Below are positions 24,029 through 35,162 of a DNA stretch of 64,000 nt, in pieces. Origin of the DNA: Nothopassalora personata (taxonomy: Eukaryota > Ascomycota > Dothideomycetes > Mycosphaerellales > Mycosphaerellaceae); assembly GCA_033816765.1 (NCBI GenBank), contig CM066292.1, positions 1,302,001 through 1,366,000 on the forward strand, read 5' to 3'. The translations under genes and the position numbers were made by a program. Within the stretch, counting starts at the first letter, position 1; each line of letters starts with the position of its first letter. Under the pieces are notes generated by a model. It ran no database searches and was not told where the DNA came from. It saw only the letters and a program-made list of their open reading frames with translations.

Positions 24029-25030
24029 CTAATCCATGTCCTCTACATCCCTGGCCCCGTCCGCATGCCCATCTCGGTCATCCGCATTATCTTGAGAGAA
24101 AGCAGCAGCCTCTTGTGCTGTTATGGCACCTTGGCCGGCTCGGTGTACAGCATACATATCCGCAATAGCCTGTGTGAGATTAATAGTAGCGTGTTGGGCT
24201 GGTATTGGATCAAGTCGGGTCAGAGGATTAGCAGCTTGTGCCTCTACAGCAAGCTAGTTGTCATTAAGATCCACCTCGACTAGTGAAGACTCCTGGCCTG
24301 GCAACGGGACATGAAGTGGTGTTCTAGCTGGTGTGCTACAACCCTGACCGACAGCAGCCGCATCATCCACCTCTGCCTGCCAATTCTCATCTTGCTGGAT
24401 GCCTAGAGCCTCTCGCATGTGTAATCCAAAGCCGCTGAAGGATTCCTCAAGTCTAGAGATAAGGTTGGCACGAGATGCTGGTAATGCAGGACGCCCTGGT
24501 ACAGGACCAACCGGTGTGGCTGGTGGATTGGACAATAGGAAGGGCCGCCGACGAATCTCATCGACATCTCTCATATGTGCTGTGCCTCCACACGTGGCAA
24601 GCTCCTTCAGCTTGTTAACATCAAAGTTCTTAAGGAAGATAATACCCTCCAGGATGCGCACACGCGACACTGCTACGTACGTGAGGCCTAGAGTGTGTTC
24701 CTTTGCTGAGATATTAAGGACAACGCGATCGGGACTTAGAACCTGTGCGTTGTAGACAGTCAAGGTGTAGCAGATAGTGAGTGGGAACTGCTCTCCGCAA
24801 GCGTCCTTACCTCCAACGGCTGAAGTGTCGTGTAACGCGGATGATTGGCAGCACTTTACGACCTTGTAAATCTATGTGGAATGATGGTGCATCCTTACCG
24901 AGACCCTCGAACGCAACCAGGATGCATATCGGCGGTTCTTTGCGCAGGTTCTTGCCCTCTGGGTCGCGGTGCAAGATTGTGTCGTAGATGACACCTTGTC
25001 TGCCATTCACAAGGCCGCCGCAGTTTGCTG
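24029..25030 (-). pseudogene. Helitron PIF1-like helicase, C-terminal remnant
   Basis: On - the segment from about 25,030 reads CGGLVNGRQGVIYDT and later PPICILVAF, as in the Pif1 region that checks for N-G-x-x-G followed by P-x-x-I-x-V-x-F. After a frameshift near 24,830 it reads GEQFPLTICYTLTVYNAQ, then DRVVLNISAKEHTLGLTYVA and VSRVR. This is the PIF1/Helitron ending H-K-(S/A)-Q-G-x-x-x-x-x-V-x-x-x...G-x-x-Y-V-A-x-S-R-V-R. The core H-K is Y-N here and the G after Q is V, so ATP-coupled activity should be lost. One in-frame TAG at 24,254 interrupts an acidic tail that ends at 24,029. Rep, HUH nuclease and 5' terminus were not found. CA/TG content is normal, so the decay is not RIP saturation. 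Confidence 0.8.
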
Positions 25031-28000
25031 CTGTTGTTTAAGCTTATCGATCTCATCCCCGACGTTCGAGCCTACAGACACGGTCAGCCGGTGGACAATA
25101 GTGTACTTAGCTTTTTCACCAACGCGACGTAGTCCGCGAGCGGGTGAGAGAGGTACCCAACCGGTTCCAATGTTGCTCCAAGGCATCGGTCGCGCTCGCG
25201 TCGTCCCGTGTAGTGAAGGGCTAGAGCCGGGAAAGATGAGCTGCGGCAGTGCCTAATAACAGCTGATTTGGCGCACGATGCCGGCAAGTCGAGGCGGAAA
25301 TTATCGACTTGCCCGGTGCGCTGTTAAGGTCGGGGATCGGTCGAGCTCTGGGCCGATAGTAGAAGGTTCTACGACACGCGAAGACCCGCTATTCGGCCAC
25401 CCCGGAGTCATGCAGACCCCATTTTCACCCAACCTAGAGTTACGCAATACCAAGGTTCGCTGAACCCGGAGTCTTGATGGTTCTGGGTCCGCTTAGCCCG
25501 GGGTCACCGAGACAACGACTCCTTGTATATAGTATAATTGCGGCGAATATCAGCTTTAAAATGTATGTAGGTTATTGATTGACCTTGTACAAACTGCACT
25601 CCTGCAATGCTCGTTCTTAACGAATGCGCCACTCCGGACTTCCCCGACGATGGGACAGTGTTTGGTCTTACCTCTACGAAGAAGGGAAAATTTTTGGCCT
25701 CGCCTCGAGCATCAGGTGCTACGCCTATTTGACCTTCAAACTCTTCATGGTAAAAGCGAAGGTCGTACTGGCTGTGCTCGACATTAACGATTCTATGTTT
25801 CTAAGAGACGTAACTCCTCTTGACTTGCATCGTCGCCGATAGCGTGTCTCTGTACTCCGCCGAGTACTTTTAAGATATTGTGTTGAGCTTGTTGGCGCGG
25901 TAATATGACTGGAATATCCATTAACCGACCTTGTTCTTCTGTTTCTTTTTCTCGCACGATCTCGTCTCGTCTCGTTTCGTCTTAGATGGGTGGGTACATA
26001 GCCGAACTACTAGTAGTTACCGGCAACCTTCCTATATGTATGCAGCGAGAAACGGATTATATGGCGGGATGGTAGCAACTTACGTTCGTTACTTGAGATT
26101 AGGATCCGGTATGTACAACATCAAGCCAGATGGAATCCTCTCCGGCACGGAAAAGGGACGAGCTACAGGACATAGGACTCTTTAGAAGGTTCGTCGCTCC
26201 GCCATGTCATCTATTACCAAAACGAGAGGCGGATGTGGACCGAATACAATCGCGGTATGAACACTATGCTGCGTAAGTTGAATCGGCAGGAAACACATAT
26301 TCAAAGTCCCAATGCTCGCGCCTGAATACCAAACCATCCTCAGAAATAGCTTTCGACGATTTGAGAAACGTAATACACGATCGTAGCTCCGAGCAGCCCA
26401 CCATTATTATTCCTAAACTTACACAAGCTTTACGCGACACCATGCGCCTTTCTGCCCTGAAATTTGATGTGTGGTGTATGTGTGTTGATGATTAATGATG
26501 TCTACGAAGAAGAGAGTTCGGCCTACATACTCGCATGTGCTGCCGTGACCAAGCCCACTCGCTTCAAGTCCAAAGCTGTACGCACATCAGTGATAGTCGT
26601 CGACCTTTGCGAGGTGATCGGACTGTACCATTATAGCCAGCGACTTAGACTTAGAAGGCGCAAATAGGCAGCTCCTAGACATAATTTCCAATTGCAGCTC
26701 ACGTCTACCGATCTCCGGCCTGCTGAGTAGCCGACTAATCTGCTCCCGTGAGGTCCTCCTACGTACGCTACCCGTGCTCCTTGCTACTACTTTCTTGTTC
26801 TGGCGGATCTGCTTAGTGCTACTTGTTACTGTCGGAGTGACATCGCAGCTGCAATAGACTGGTTCCACTTACGCTATCGCTATAGTATCCGAGAGTCCAG
26901 TTCTTCTTGATGCAGCTGACCGGCTGGAGCACTGTAGTGCTGAAAGGGTCGAGTGAAAACGTGGTGGATTTGCACTAGACAAAGATATCTTTCGATCTCA
27001 TGCAGTGGCTTCGTCGTAGAAGTCAGGACTTGCGGTGGGGCACATTAATCGGTGCAGTGGTAGATGAGTACGGCCGGCTGAGGAAGCGTGAAACTGTTGT
27101 CGAGAGACCGAAAGAAGGGAACGTCGGCCAGGCTGAGGGCACCGAGTGTGCATCGAATCATTCAGCTTCACCATTACGTCGATCTCGGCGCTTGCGGTCT
27201 GTTGACAATCCTGACATGGCTGAAAGACATTGATGCTGATAAGGACGCTGTTGTTGGCGTGCAGATGAGCCTCTGTGAACCTTGCTCATGAACCTCCGAG
27301 CAAGATATGCCACACATAGCAGCACGCGACTTGCCTGGCCGAGGAATGCCGGAAGCAAGGCAAGCCGCAGACCGCAGGCTCTGATGTCCAACCACATGCT
27401 GTACCATCAAGCTTGGACCGTGATTCGTCATGCGTGGCCTGATACTTAGCAGTATGGTATAGGAAGTCCTTTAAGATCGGTGGCGGTCGTAAGATTTCGG
27501 TCGAGCTGCTGCCGCGTACAGCTCTGCGCTACTTATTGACGCATCGAGTAACGCTCGTAAAGCGGCGATGCTTTGAAGCGCAGCGGATCTGCTGCTTGAA
27601 GATGCCGCTTTGCTGAACGGTATTGAATTAGAGGTAAGGGTGCTTGTGAAGCAGTAACGATGTGTTAACGTTTCGAGTGGTGCTTAAAGACCTCTCGTTG
27701 GTCCATAAGAGTCGATCGTATTCTAGGCTGTTTCTGCGTGCTGTCTTGTTGACTTCCGCATTTGAAGCAATGCTGATGGAGACTCCTTCTCGACACGCGG
27801 CGGTTGGAAGCGATGCATACAAAGGCACGAGGCTGAATCGCACCTCGTCCGCCTCTCCTAATTGAGCCTTTAAGTTAAGCTTGCGTCATGGCATGCCAGC
27901 GAGCGGCTTGAGCAGATACAGCATGTATGAGATCCCTCTGCTCCACACAGCGCACTCGATACTAAGAGGTGTAAGGCGAGCAGTGGAAGTGTGTGCGAGA

Positions 28001-31000
28001 ATAGCTACCGTACACCCCGCGCGCCACAGTCTCAAGCTTTAATGCAAGGCCGTCCATCACATATGCAGTATTTGTAGCGGCATCCTGTCAAAGCCACAGC
28101 TGAACTCTTCGTCCAATCTTGTCTTGACTTGTGAAGGAACTCGCCGTAGCGTAGTGTTGTATGGCCCTGTCCGGCGGACTACTATGCGGGCTTCTCATCG
28201 GTGTACAGCAACTAAGAATAACAGTCAGCGGGGATTCACTACGAGGGAGTACATGCAATTCGTTCTGTCCAGTTTTTGCGTCCGGTATTTGAAAAGCCTG
28301 TGCAGCACTAGTTATTGGTCGTGACGCCACTTAAAGATCCTCGTCCAGTATACGAGGTTAGGTCCAAGCTGCGGAACTGCTTACCTACTTGCCTGTCAAC
28401 ACTACGCTCCGGTGTTCTTTCTACGATGCCGTCGTGGGGTGCTACATCTAGTCTCCCTTAATGATGGTACAACGTCTTCACTTTCTTCTAGGTGGAAGAG
28501 ACTAGCTCGGCTAAATGAACATCAGCTTTCAAGTGATTCGGACGGCTTTTTGCAGTGTTCAATTCCTTACGAATCAACATTGGGTCCCGCCTAGACAGTG
28601 CAGATACTATCAAGCACTCGGTGCTTGCAAAGTGTGAACTTATGGTCCAGGTATGGTGGCTTTGTTCGTCACCTAGGCGAAATACACAACACGGATGTGC
28701 GACTTCTGTTGTATTATTAGCCGCTTTTTTCCTTTCTACGTTAAACTCACTCTAAGCTTAGTAGGGAAGAGCGGCGAGAAGTGATAGTCGCCAGGTGGTG
28801 GACCTATTTTACTAAGCGCACCTATCAAAGTGTACATGTGTACTCCCCTAACGTGATCTGCGATCGCCAGATCTATGCGAAGGCCGCCGAAATAGATGTG
28901 GACGAATCTACGACCTTCTAGACCCTCGATCGCATACATGTTGCCGTCGCTTACCTCCCATAAAGCGGCTTTGCTATCTCTGGAAGTTGAAGGCTGTCGA
29001 TCCCGGAGGAGAGATAGAGAACGTTCTGCGAGTATCGTGTCCCGTAAGCAGATGTAGAAGCTGGCAAGACATTCAATTCCGTTTACACCCTCGATAGGAC
29101 TTTTGTTTCGTCTTCAGCTTGTTCTCGACCTGAGTCCATTGCCCGCATCTCGTAAGATGGCTCTAGGCCTGGGTTTCAAAAAATGACGGGACGGCCTAAG
29201 GAGAGACCACTTTTCGCTACAAACTTCAGTGCGTTCGAAAGAGGAGAGTGCGACGATTCTGATGGTCCAAGTCTCGCGCCGGGAGGAAGGGGTTTCAAGA
29301 GGTTTGCGGTCAATCGTGTCCGGTTTCTGGATCCGAGGTGACATGGCTATGTATGGGCATGACGTCTCTTTATACGGGCATGACGTAGAAGTTAGGGTTA
29401 GTCAGCCCCCACACCCGTAGCCTCCGGAAAGCAAAACTGCAACTAGACAATAACGCGACCTTCGCATTCTAGTACATCGAGCATCGTCTTTGTGCCTCGT
29501 ACTTCGGCTTCTTCTTGTTCGGGCATTGTTACGATGTTGTTGTTGTTGTTGTTTTTGTCGAAAGGAGAGAAAGAATCAAGATTGCGACGAGGCTACGGGA
29601 GAGAGCGGAGCTAGGCCCGGTTGCCCCCACGCGGCTGACAGTCAAAAGGGCCCAGCCAAGCCAGCTTCATCCGGCATTCATGACAGTATGTCGTCGAGCG
29701 ACCACGTTCTCTTCTGTACTCGACACTTGGATTGATCGACTCGCCGTAGAGTGCTCTATTGGACCGCCCGGTTTTCCCGTGCGAAAATACACCAGCTCGA
29801 GTTTTACAGCGCAAAGTGCGAATTCGGGTGGGCCCTTTTCGCCGTCGGCCGTGTGGCCCTATACGAACTTAGAGGAAACTACGGTCTATACCTCCTTCAC
29901 TCAACTTTGGCTGTCCGCTTCTCCCATGCTCGTGCCGAACTGGCACACTTCCAACTCACCTTCAGTGTTGTCGCCATCTTAGTGAAGTGGTTCGTGCCCT
30001 GGTTACGTCTAAGTTGTTGAAGATCGACTGTGGAGTGAAAGAGGGAATCAATGAAGGAAAGGTCCAGCCAGCATTATTGGTAGTTGTGAATTTTGACAGT
30101 AAGAGAGGCTGGTACGTCCCGATCCATTGCCATTTCGTTAATGGTCTGCCTGCCTGAGCCTATGCTTGATACTGCGTGCATCGCGGCTCCCATGGCCCCG
30201 GTGGATAGCACGGCGACGTAGCAAGCCGGTAAAAGAACCATGCATTAGCAAGCTAGCAGGAGAGCTATGTGCGAGAGGGCAGCCGCATACTCCTAGGTGT
30301 ATAGGCCACAAGAGGTGGTGTACAGGATGGTTCACCAATATGGAGGGCTGGTTGGCCTTTATAATATACCGAATACCAGTAACGAGCCTTCTGTACGTTC
30401 GTGTGCCGCACCATATGGACGTATGTACTTCGAGAGGCTCGCTGCCATCGTCTTTCGTGTAAAGGTACCAGCCTAGCGTTATCGCTCTTGATGTAGCGAC
30501 TTCTGGTCATGTGGCTGAACTTCTACATAGTCTATCACTTCCGAGATCGAAATCGAAGTATGCCGGAGAACACACACTTCCGAGACCCCTCGACTCCTTA
30601 AGATGGCACTGGCGTGGAATGCTCAGGCGGGTTCTCCGCTTCGCTGACTTGGTCCTTTCTCCCCTCTCACCTTGCGCCCCCCCCCCCGCCACTGCCTCGT
30701 ATCCCACCCCAGCCCATGCTTTCGTCTTGCTTTATCCTCATAACCGCCCGGATACGATGCTTTTCTTTCCCGTGCACAGGACAGATATCCATCTCAAAGC
30801 ATGTCCTGCAGAAAAGACGAGGGTCTACCACCTTAACAGATCCCCGAAATGTTGGTAGAGAGGCTGTCGTCGCGCGCTGAAGTCAGCACTGCATGAACTC
30901 CACTCGATGCCTGATGCCATCTTGTCTGTAACGTGTACTCTACGCATCTCAATCTTGAGAGCTCTCTATACCTGTTACCTTTGGCCTGCTCTGTCACATC

Positions 31001-32952
31001 CCTAGTGATTCCGCACCCAAAACGAGAAGCACCGCCCTTCTGCTATCGTATTCTGATCTTTTCTGGTTCTCCGTCTCCGCCGCATCGGCTATGACAGCGA
31101 CCTTGTCCAACGCGCAAGACTCCCTTCACATCATGATGCGCGTACGATTCGCCGCTTTCTTGTTCTGCCAATGCTTGTTGTACGCATGGAGCTGGCTCGA
31201 AGTAGTTCTGGCGTGTCGGTGAATGTGGACCGGAGAGCTGAGGAAGGCTAGCAGAAGATGGCTCGCTGGTTGACGTGATTGGCGCGCGGAGAGAGAGAGG
31301 ACACGGCAGGCGAAAAGCAAGCGATTCTAAGTCTCGTCGGCTTGCGTAATGTCTGAGATGGTGTTCGTTCGACGAGCACTCGCTCGAGAGGCAGGCGCTG
31401 GAGCGTAGACCTGGGTCTTTAGTATAGTTCGCATTGACCAGAAAGCCAGCAGATCGACATGAGTGTATCCAAGTGTGATGTGGACCTACCATTAACGAAC
31501 GACACGGTGGGTGACGCCTGCTTACGCGATAGCAGACCTGGTGTTTCAGTACGCTCAGAATTTGGACGGCCTGGTGTCTACGCTCATGACATTTTGCCGT
31601 TGTGCATGGGCGCATGAGGCGAGTCCTTACTGCTTTCGACAAAACGCTCGTTTGCAAGATGCCAGGAATGTGTGAAATTCAGTCAAACCAAGACGATGTA
31701 TGTTCACTTACACGTATCGAGTAGAGACGAACGAGGGTACCTACTTTCATGAGCATATTGTACAAGCTGCCGTAGACTCCATATTCCACCATCGTGCGCG
31801 GACGGTCTATTCCCGGTGTATATAATCGAATACATTGCCTGCGCCAGGTGCACCCCTGAAAGGACGATGGTCCATAATCGGCCCCAGCTGCGGTGATAGC
31901 AGGCTACGAAATGGATGTTGGTGATAGGAACGGGACGTGCGTGGGTTGGGGTGAGATGAGGTGGAAACGAATGCGGGATTCACCAAAGTCGTCAACAGTA
32001 TGTGTATCCTCTCACGTATTGCGCGTCGTCGAGAGTCCTTTGAGGCATCGTGCGCGGTGTACTCTCGTTGGGGTATTGTCGTTAGGCTTTCTAATAGACA
32101 TGTTCCCTTATTCACTGGTGGCCATGGAGGATCGCGATGTGATACACGGAAGGACGGGAGCTTCTCTATGGTAATCGCCATTGGCGTGTACAACGTTCCA
32201 TCGTATTATGTGGTCGCGGACAGGCGTGTTTAGAGCATTTGGTCGGATCTGATTCCCAGCTCTCTGCGACGTCGATCGTGCCGAAAAGACAGTCGACTAT
32301 CACCCAAGGGAGAACCCAAGGGAGAGTGCACCGTCGGACTCATCACCGGCTTACACCTCCACGGAATATCGTGCGTACGGTGCCCCAAGTCACGACGCCA
32401 TAGCTACAGGTGTCGAATACGGCAGTGCCAGATGATCTCGAACTTATCAGCCAGCATCGTTGAACAAGCAATAGAATGGGCCAAAGAGCGATACTATACT
32501 GCCTGGCGGACTATGAGCACGATTCATTACCGAAGTACGTTCTCCTTGAAGGACATACAGATCTCGGCATCGCATCTCCTAGGGTGGACGTTCGCCGTGT
32601 TCATCCGGAGGGGTTCATGATACATTACAGCCTTGACGAGTTTTCCAGATGAATAGATGACTACGGACAGCTTAGAGTACGTCGACCCGTGCGTGAGAAG
32701 ACCTCATCACAGCTAATCCTATCTCTACCCAGACCCAAGACCCATCGAACCATGTCCCCTTCTTATCAAGCCGTTAATACCTTTTTTTTCGTCTTATTTC
32801 ATGTCAGTCCCATGCTATACCCAAGCTTACCCTCTTCCCAATCATTTAGTCGTTAATACCTTGGCGCCTTTCCTTTGAACCCCAATCAATTCGAATGAAG
32901 CTATTCGCATCATCCCATCCTCGAAGTGGGTATTCTCTCTTTGTAGTGATCT
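25031..32952. other. Gene-poor stretch
   Basis: No credible gene on either strand. Helitron sequence may continue upstream on - to about 25,290, but I could not place further motifs. A run of eleven C occurs at 30,677-30,687. An open - frame at about 28,736-29,050 and another at 31,043-31,657 (no ATG at its start) have no recognisable domain. Confidence 0.4.
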
Positions 32953-34800
32953 CTACCTGCTAGCAGCGACAGCCTTCACTCTCGCTGAGCGACGAAGACC
33001 ACCCATACCAGTAGCGGGAGAAGCAGCAGCACTCTTCTTCGTCATGGACGCCGCCACCTTTGGCGCAATCGATGGGCCAGCCTGAGCAGCGCCAGCAGGG
33101 CCAGCCAGTACCTTGGCCAGGATAGATTCGTAGGAGGCCTCGTTGGAGGTCTTGGGCTTGGAGGTGTTGGTAGGAGTGTTGGGCTTGGTTGCCGCGGCTG
33201 AGGCGGCGACGTTGGCCTGGACCTTCTGGTATGTCGAAGCCTGTGGAACGACCGGAGCCCAGTTGGTTGGGGCCTTGTTACCGCCGCGAGCTAGGACGCT
33301 TGCTAAGATGGAGTCGTAGGGGACGGCTAGCGCAGCGGCCTTGGGCTGGGATGGCGCTGAGCGGGCAAGTGTGTCGGCCAAGATGTCCTGGTAGGCGCGC
33401 TCCTGGATAGTAGTGCCAGTCTTGGTCTGGATAGTGTTGTCCTTGCCGGTGACCTTCTTGTTGCTGGCGGGAAGGACGAACGTCGGCTGCATGGTGCTGT
33501 CCTTGCCGCTGTCCTCGCCGGTGACCTTCTTCTTAGTGGGAAGGACGAACTTTGGTGTCGGTTCCGGGAGAGTAATCTCAGCGACCTGTGGTAGGTCGTT
33601 GGCGGAGTAGTGGTTAGGGCCCGACACAGAGCACTGCTGCGGCTTGCTGGCAAGACGGTTGAGAGCGTCGGCGGCAGCCATCTGGTCGCGGAGAGCGAGG
33701 ATGGACGACTGCATCTCCTGCAGACGCTGCGTGTTCAGCTCCGCCTCAGCAGCCTGGTTGGCAAGTTCCTGAGCCATCTGCTCATTGGCAACACGCTGAG
33801 CCTCGACACGCTTAGCCTCCGCAGCGATGTCGGCATTGCGTTGGTCCTCAATACGCTTGGCCTCCGTTGCTTGGGCAGCGAAGTTCTGGCTGAGACGCTG
33901 GCTGGCAATGCGCTCAGACTCGACACGCTTGGCCTCAGCCTCTGCAGCTTGAGCGGCGAGGTGCTGAGCCATCTGCTCGTTGGCAATACGCTGAGTCTCG
34001 ACACGCTCAGCCTCAACACGCTTGGCCTCAGCCTCTGCAGATTGAGCGGCGAGGTGCTGAGCCATCTGCTCGTTGGCAACACGCTGAGCCTCGACACGCT
34101 CGGCCTCAACACACAGAGCTTCGGCAGCTTCTGCAGCGCGCTGCTGTTGGAAGGCGTTGTCGGCTTGTTGAGTAGCCTGCTGCTCTTGACCACGGCTGGC
34201 CTGCTGGACACGAGGGCCGAAACGTGGGAGCTGTTCCTCCATAACCTCCACCTCGGTCATCTCCTCCTCCGAAGCCTCAACGACATCGTCGTACTCATCA
34301 CTGTCGACGAACTCGACAGCTTGACGGACGAGAGCGGCCGGCGCAATGTAAGGACGCATCTCAGGCTCGCGGACCTCCTTCAGAACCGGCGCCATCGTCT
34401 CAAGATCGAGTTCATTCATGGTCTTGCCCCAAACGAAGCCGCCATCATTGGCCCAAGCCAAGGTGAAGTTCTTCCAGGTAGCGGTCCAGGTCTTGGTAGT
34501 AGGGTCCTGGGTCTCAATGAGACCTGGTCGGAGCTTCTCCGGAGTAATGTTGTTGCGGAGGAAGGCCAGAAGCTTGGTGCCGAGGGCGTCCATAAGGTTT
34601 GGGTCGGTAGTAGCATCGTCCCAGTCCATGAAGCGCATGAAGTCGACGAGCTCCTCGGCATCACGTGGGAGAGCGTGAGCAGAGATCTGGTGAGTGGCGC
34701 AGTATTGCACAATCTTCGTCTTGAGCTCCACCGAGAGGAGCAGACGTCCACCGGAGACGAGCTGGTTGGCGGTCAGGTTGCCGTACATCTTGATAGACAT
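32953..34800 (-). CDS. Coiled-coil repeat protein (615 aa), unknown function
   Basis: Intronless frame with ATG at 34,800. Residues 1-150 form a compact, mixed-composition domain (for example GGFVWGKTMNELDLETM) that I cannot assign. An acidic stretch follows (SDEYDDVVEASEEEMTE). Residues about 205-375 are an Ala/Glu/Gln/Arg-rich helical region with a ~32-residue repeat built on RVEAQRVANEQMAQHLAAQ, repeated about four times with decay, typical of a long coiled coil. Two copies of x-F-V-L-P-x-x-x-K-K-V-T-G follow at about 415-455. The C-terminus has four spaced motifs Y-x-x-(I/V)-x-A-x-(V/T)-(L/A)-A at Tyr 470, 495, 524 and 557, linked by Pro/Ala-rich spacers, then a basic tail (GGLRRSARVKAV). 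No signal peptide or membrane segment is seen. It looks like a scaffold or filament protein, possibly nuclear, but this is inference. The leader contains duplicated introns. Confidence 0.85.
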   Translation of the reverse strand: MSIKMYGNLTANQLVSGGRLLLSVELKTKIVQYCATHQISAHALPRDAEELVDFMRFMDWDDATTDPNLMDALGTKLLAFLRNNITPEKLRPGLIETQDPTTKTWTATWKNFTLAWANDGGFVWGKTMNELDLETMAPVLKEVREPEMRPYIAPAALVRQAVEFVDSDEYDDVVEASEEEMTEVEVMEEQLPRFGPRVQQASRGQEQQATQQADNAFQQQRAAEAAEALCVEAERVEAQRVANEQMAQHLAAQSAEAEAKRVEAERVETQRIANEQMAQHLAAQAAEAEAKRVESERIASQRLSQNFAAQATEAKRIEDQRNADIAAEAKRVEAQRVANEQMAQELANQAAEAELNTQRLQEMQSSILALRDQMAAADALNRLASKPQQCSVSGPNHYSANDLPQVAEITLPEPTPKFVLPTKKKVTGEDSGKDSTMQPTFVLPASNKKVTGKDNTIQTKTGTTIQERAYQDILADTLARSAPSQPKAAALAVPYDSILASVLARGGNKAPTNWAPVVPQASTYQKVQANVAASAAATKPNTPTNTSKPKTSNEASYESILAKVLAGPAGAAQAGPSIAPKVAASMTKKSAAASPATGMGGLRRSARVKAVAASR

Positions 34801-34946
34801 GTTGAGAGTTTTGATGTGATTGGTTGTGAAAGATGTTGGTGTGGAGAGGTAATGTTGTTCAAGATGCTGTGTTGTACGTTAGTGGTGTGTAAGTTGTTGA
34901 TGTTGCTGTAGATTCGGGACCCGATCAGTCGATACAGGAGGAGGAT

Positions 34947-35029
34947 CTATTAAAGTCCAAGTTAGTCAAGCTCGATGTTAGGAGGAGGTTTTAGTATGGA
35001 AGCGAAGGGAGAGAAAGGAAAGGCAATAC
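34947..35029 (-). other. Predicted 5'-UTR intron, downstream copy
   Basis: Donor GTATTGCC at 35,029, branch-like TTGACTAACTTGG, acceptor TTTAATAG ending at 34,947; 83 nt. It is paralogous to the intron at 35,083-35,162, and both lie upstream of the ATG at 34,800. Confidence 0.6.
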
Positions 35030-35082
35030 CTTGCTCAAGATCCTCGATGTTGCTGCTGCTGCGTGGGTAGAGGACGATCGAT

Positions 35083-35162
35083 CTGTTGAAGTCGAAATTA
35101 GTAAAGCTCAAGATGTGGAAGAGATTGTGAGATGCAAGGGAAGGGAAGGGGAGAGGTAATAC
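35083..35162 (-). other. Predicted 5'-UTR intron, upstream copy
   Basis: Donor GTATTACC at 35,162, branch-like TTTACTAATTTCG, acceptor TTCAACAG ending at 35,083; 80 nt. The exon between the two introns would be 53 nt, 35,030-35,082. Confidence 0.6.

Noticed and set aside
24065..24283. 72-codon open frame on +
   Set aside because: Antisense to the acidic C-terminal tail of the Helitron helicase remnant.
31043..31657. 204-codon open frame on -
   Set aside because: It begins without an ATG, has no domain, and nearby frames are equally open.
33610..34911. 433-codon open frame on + with leucine-rich repeats
   Set aside because: It is antisense to the 615-aa gene. Its Leu-rich repeats are the mirror image of the GAG/GCC-rich coiled-coil repeats, and the - frame has the better composition, start and leader.
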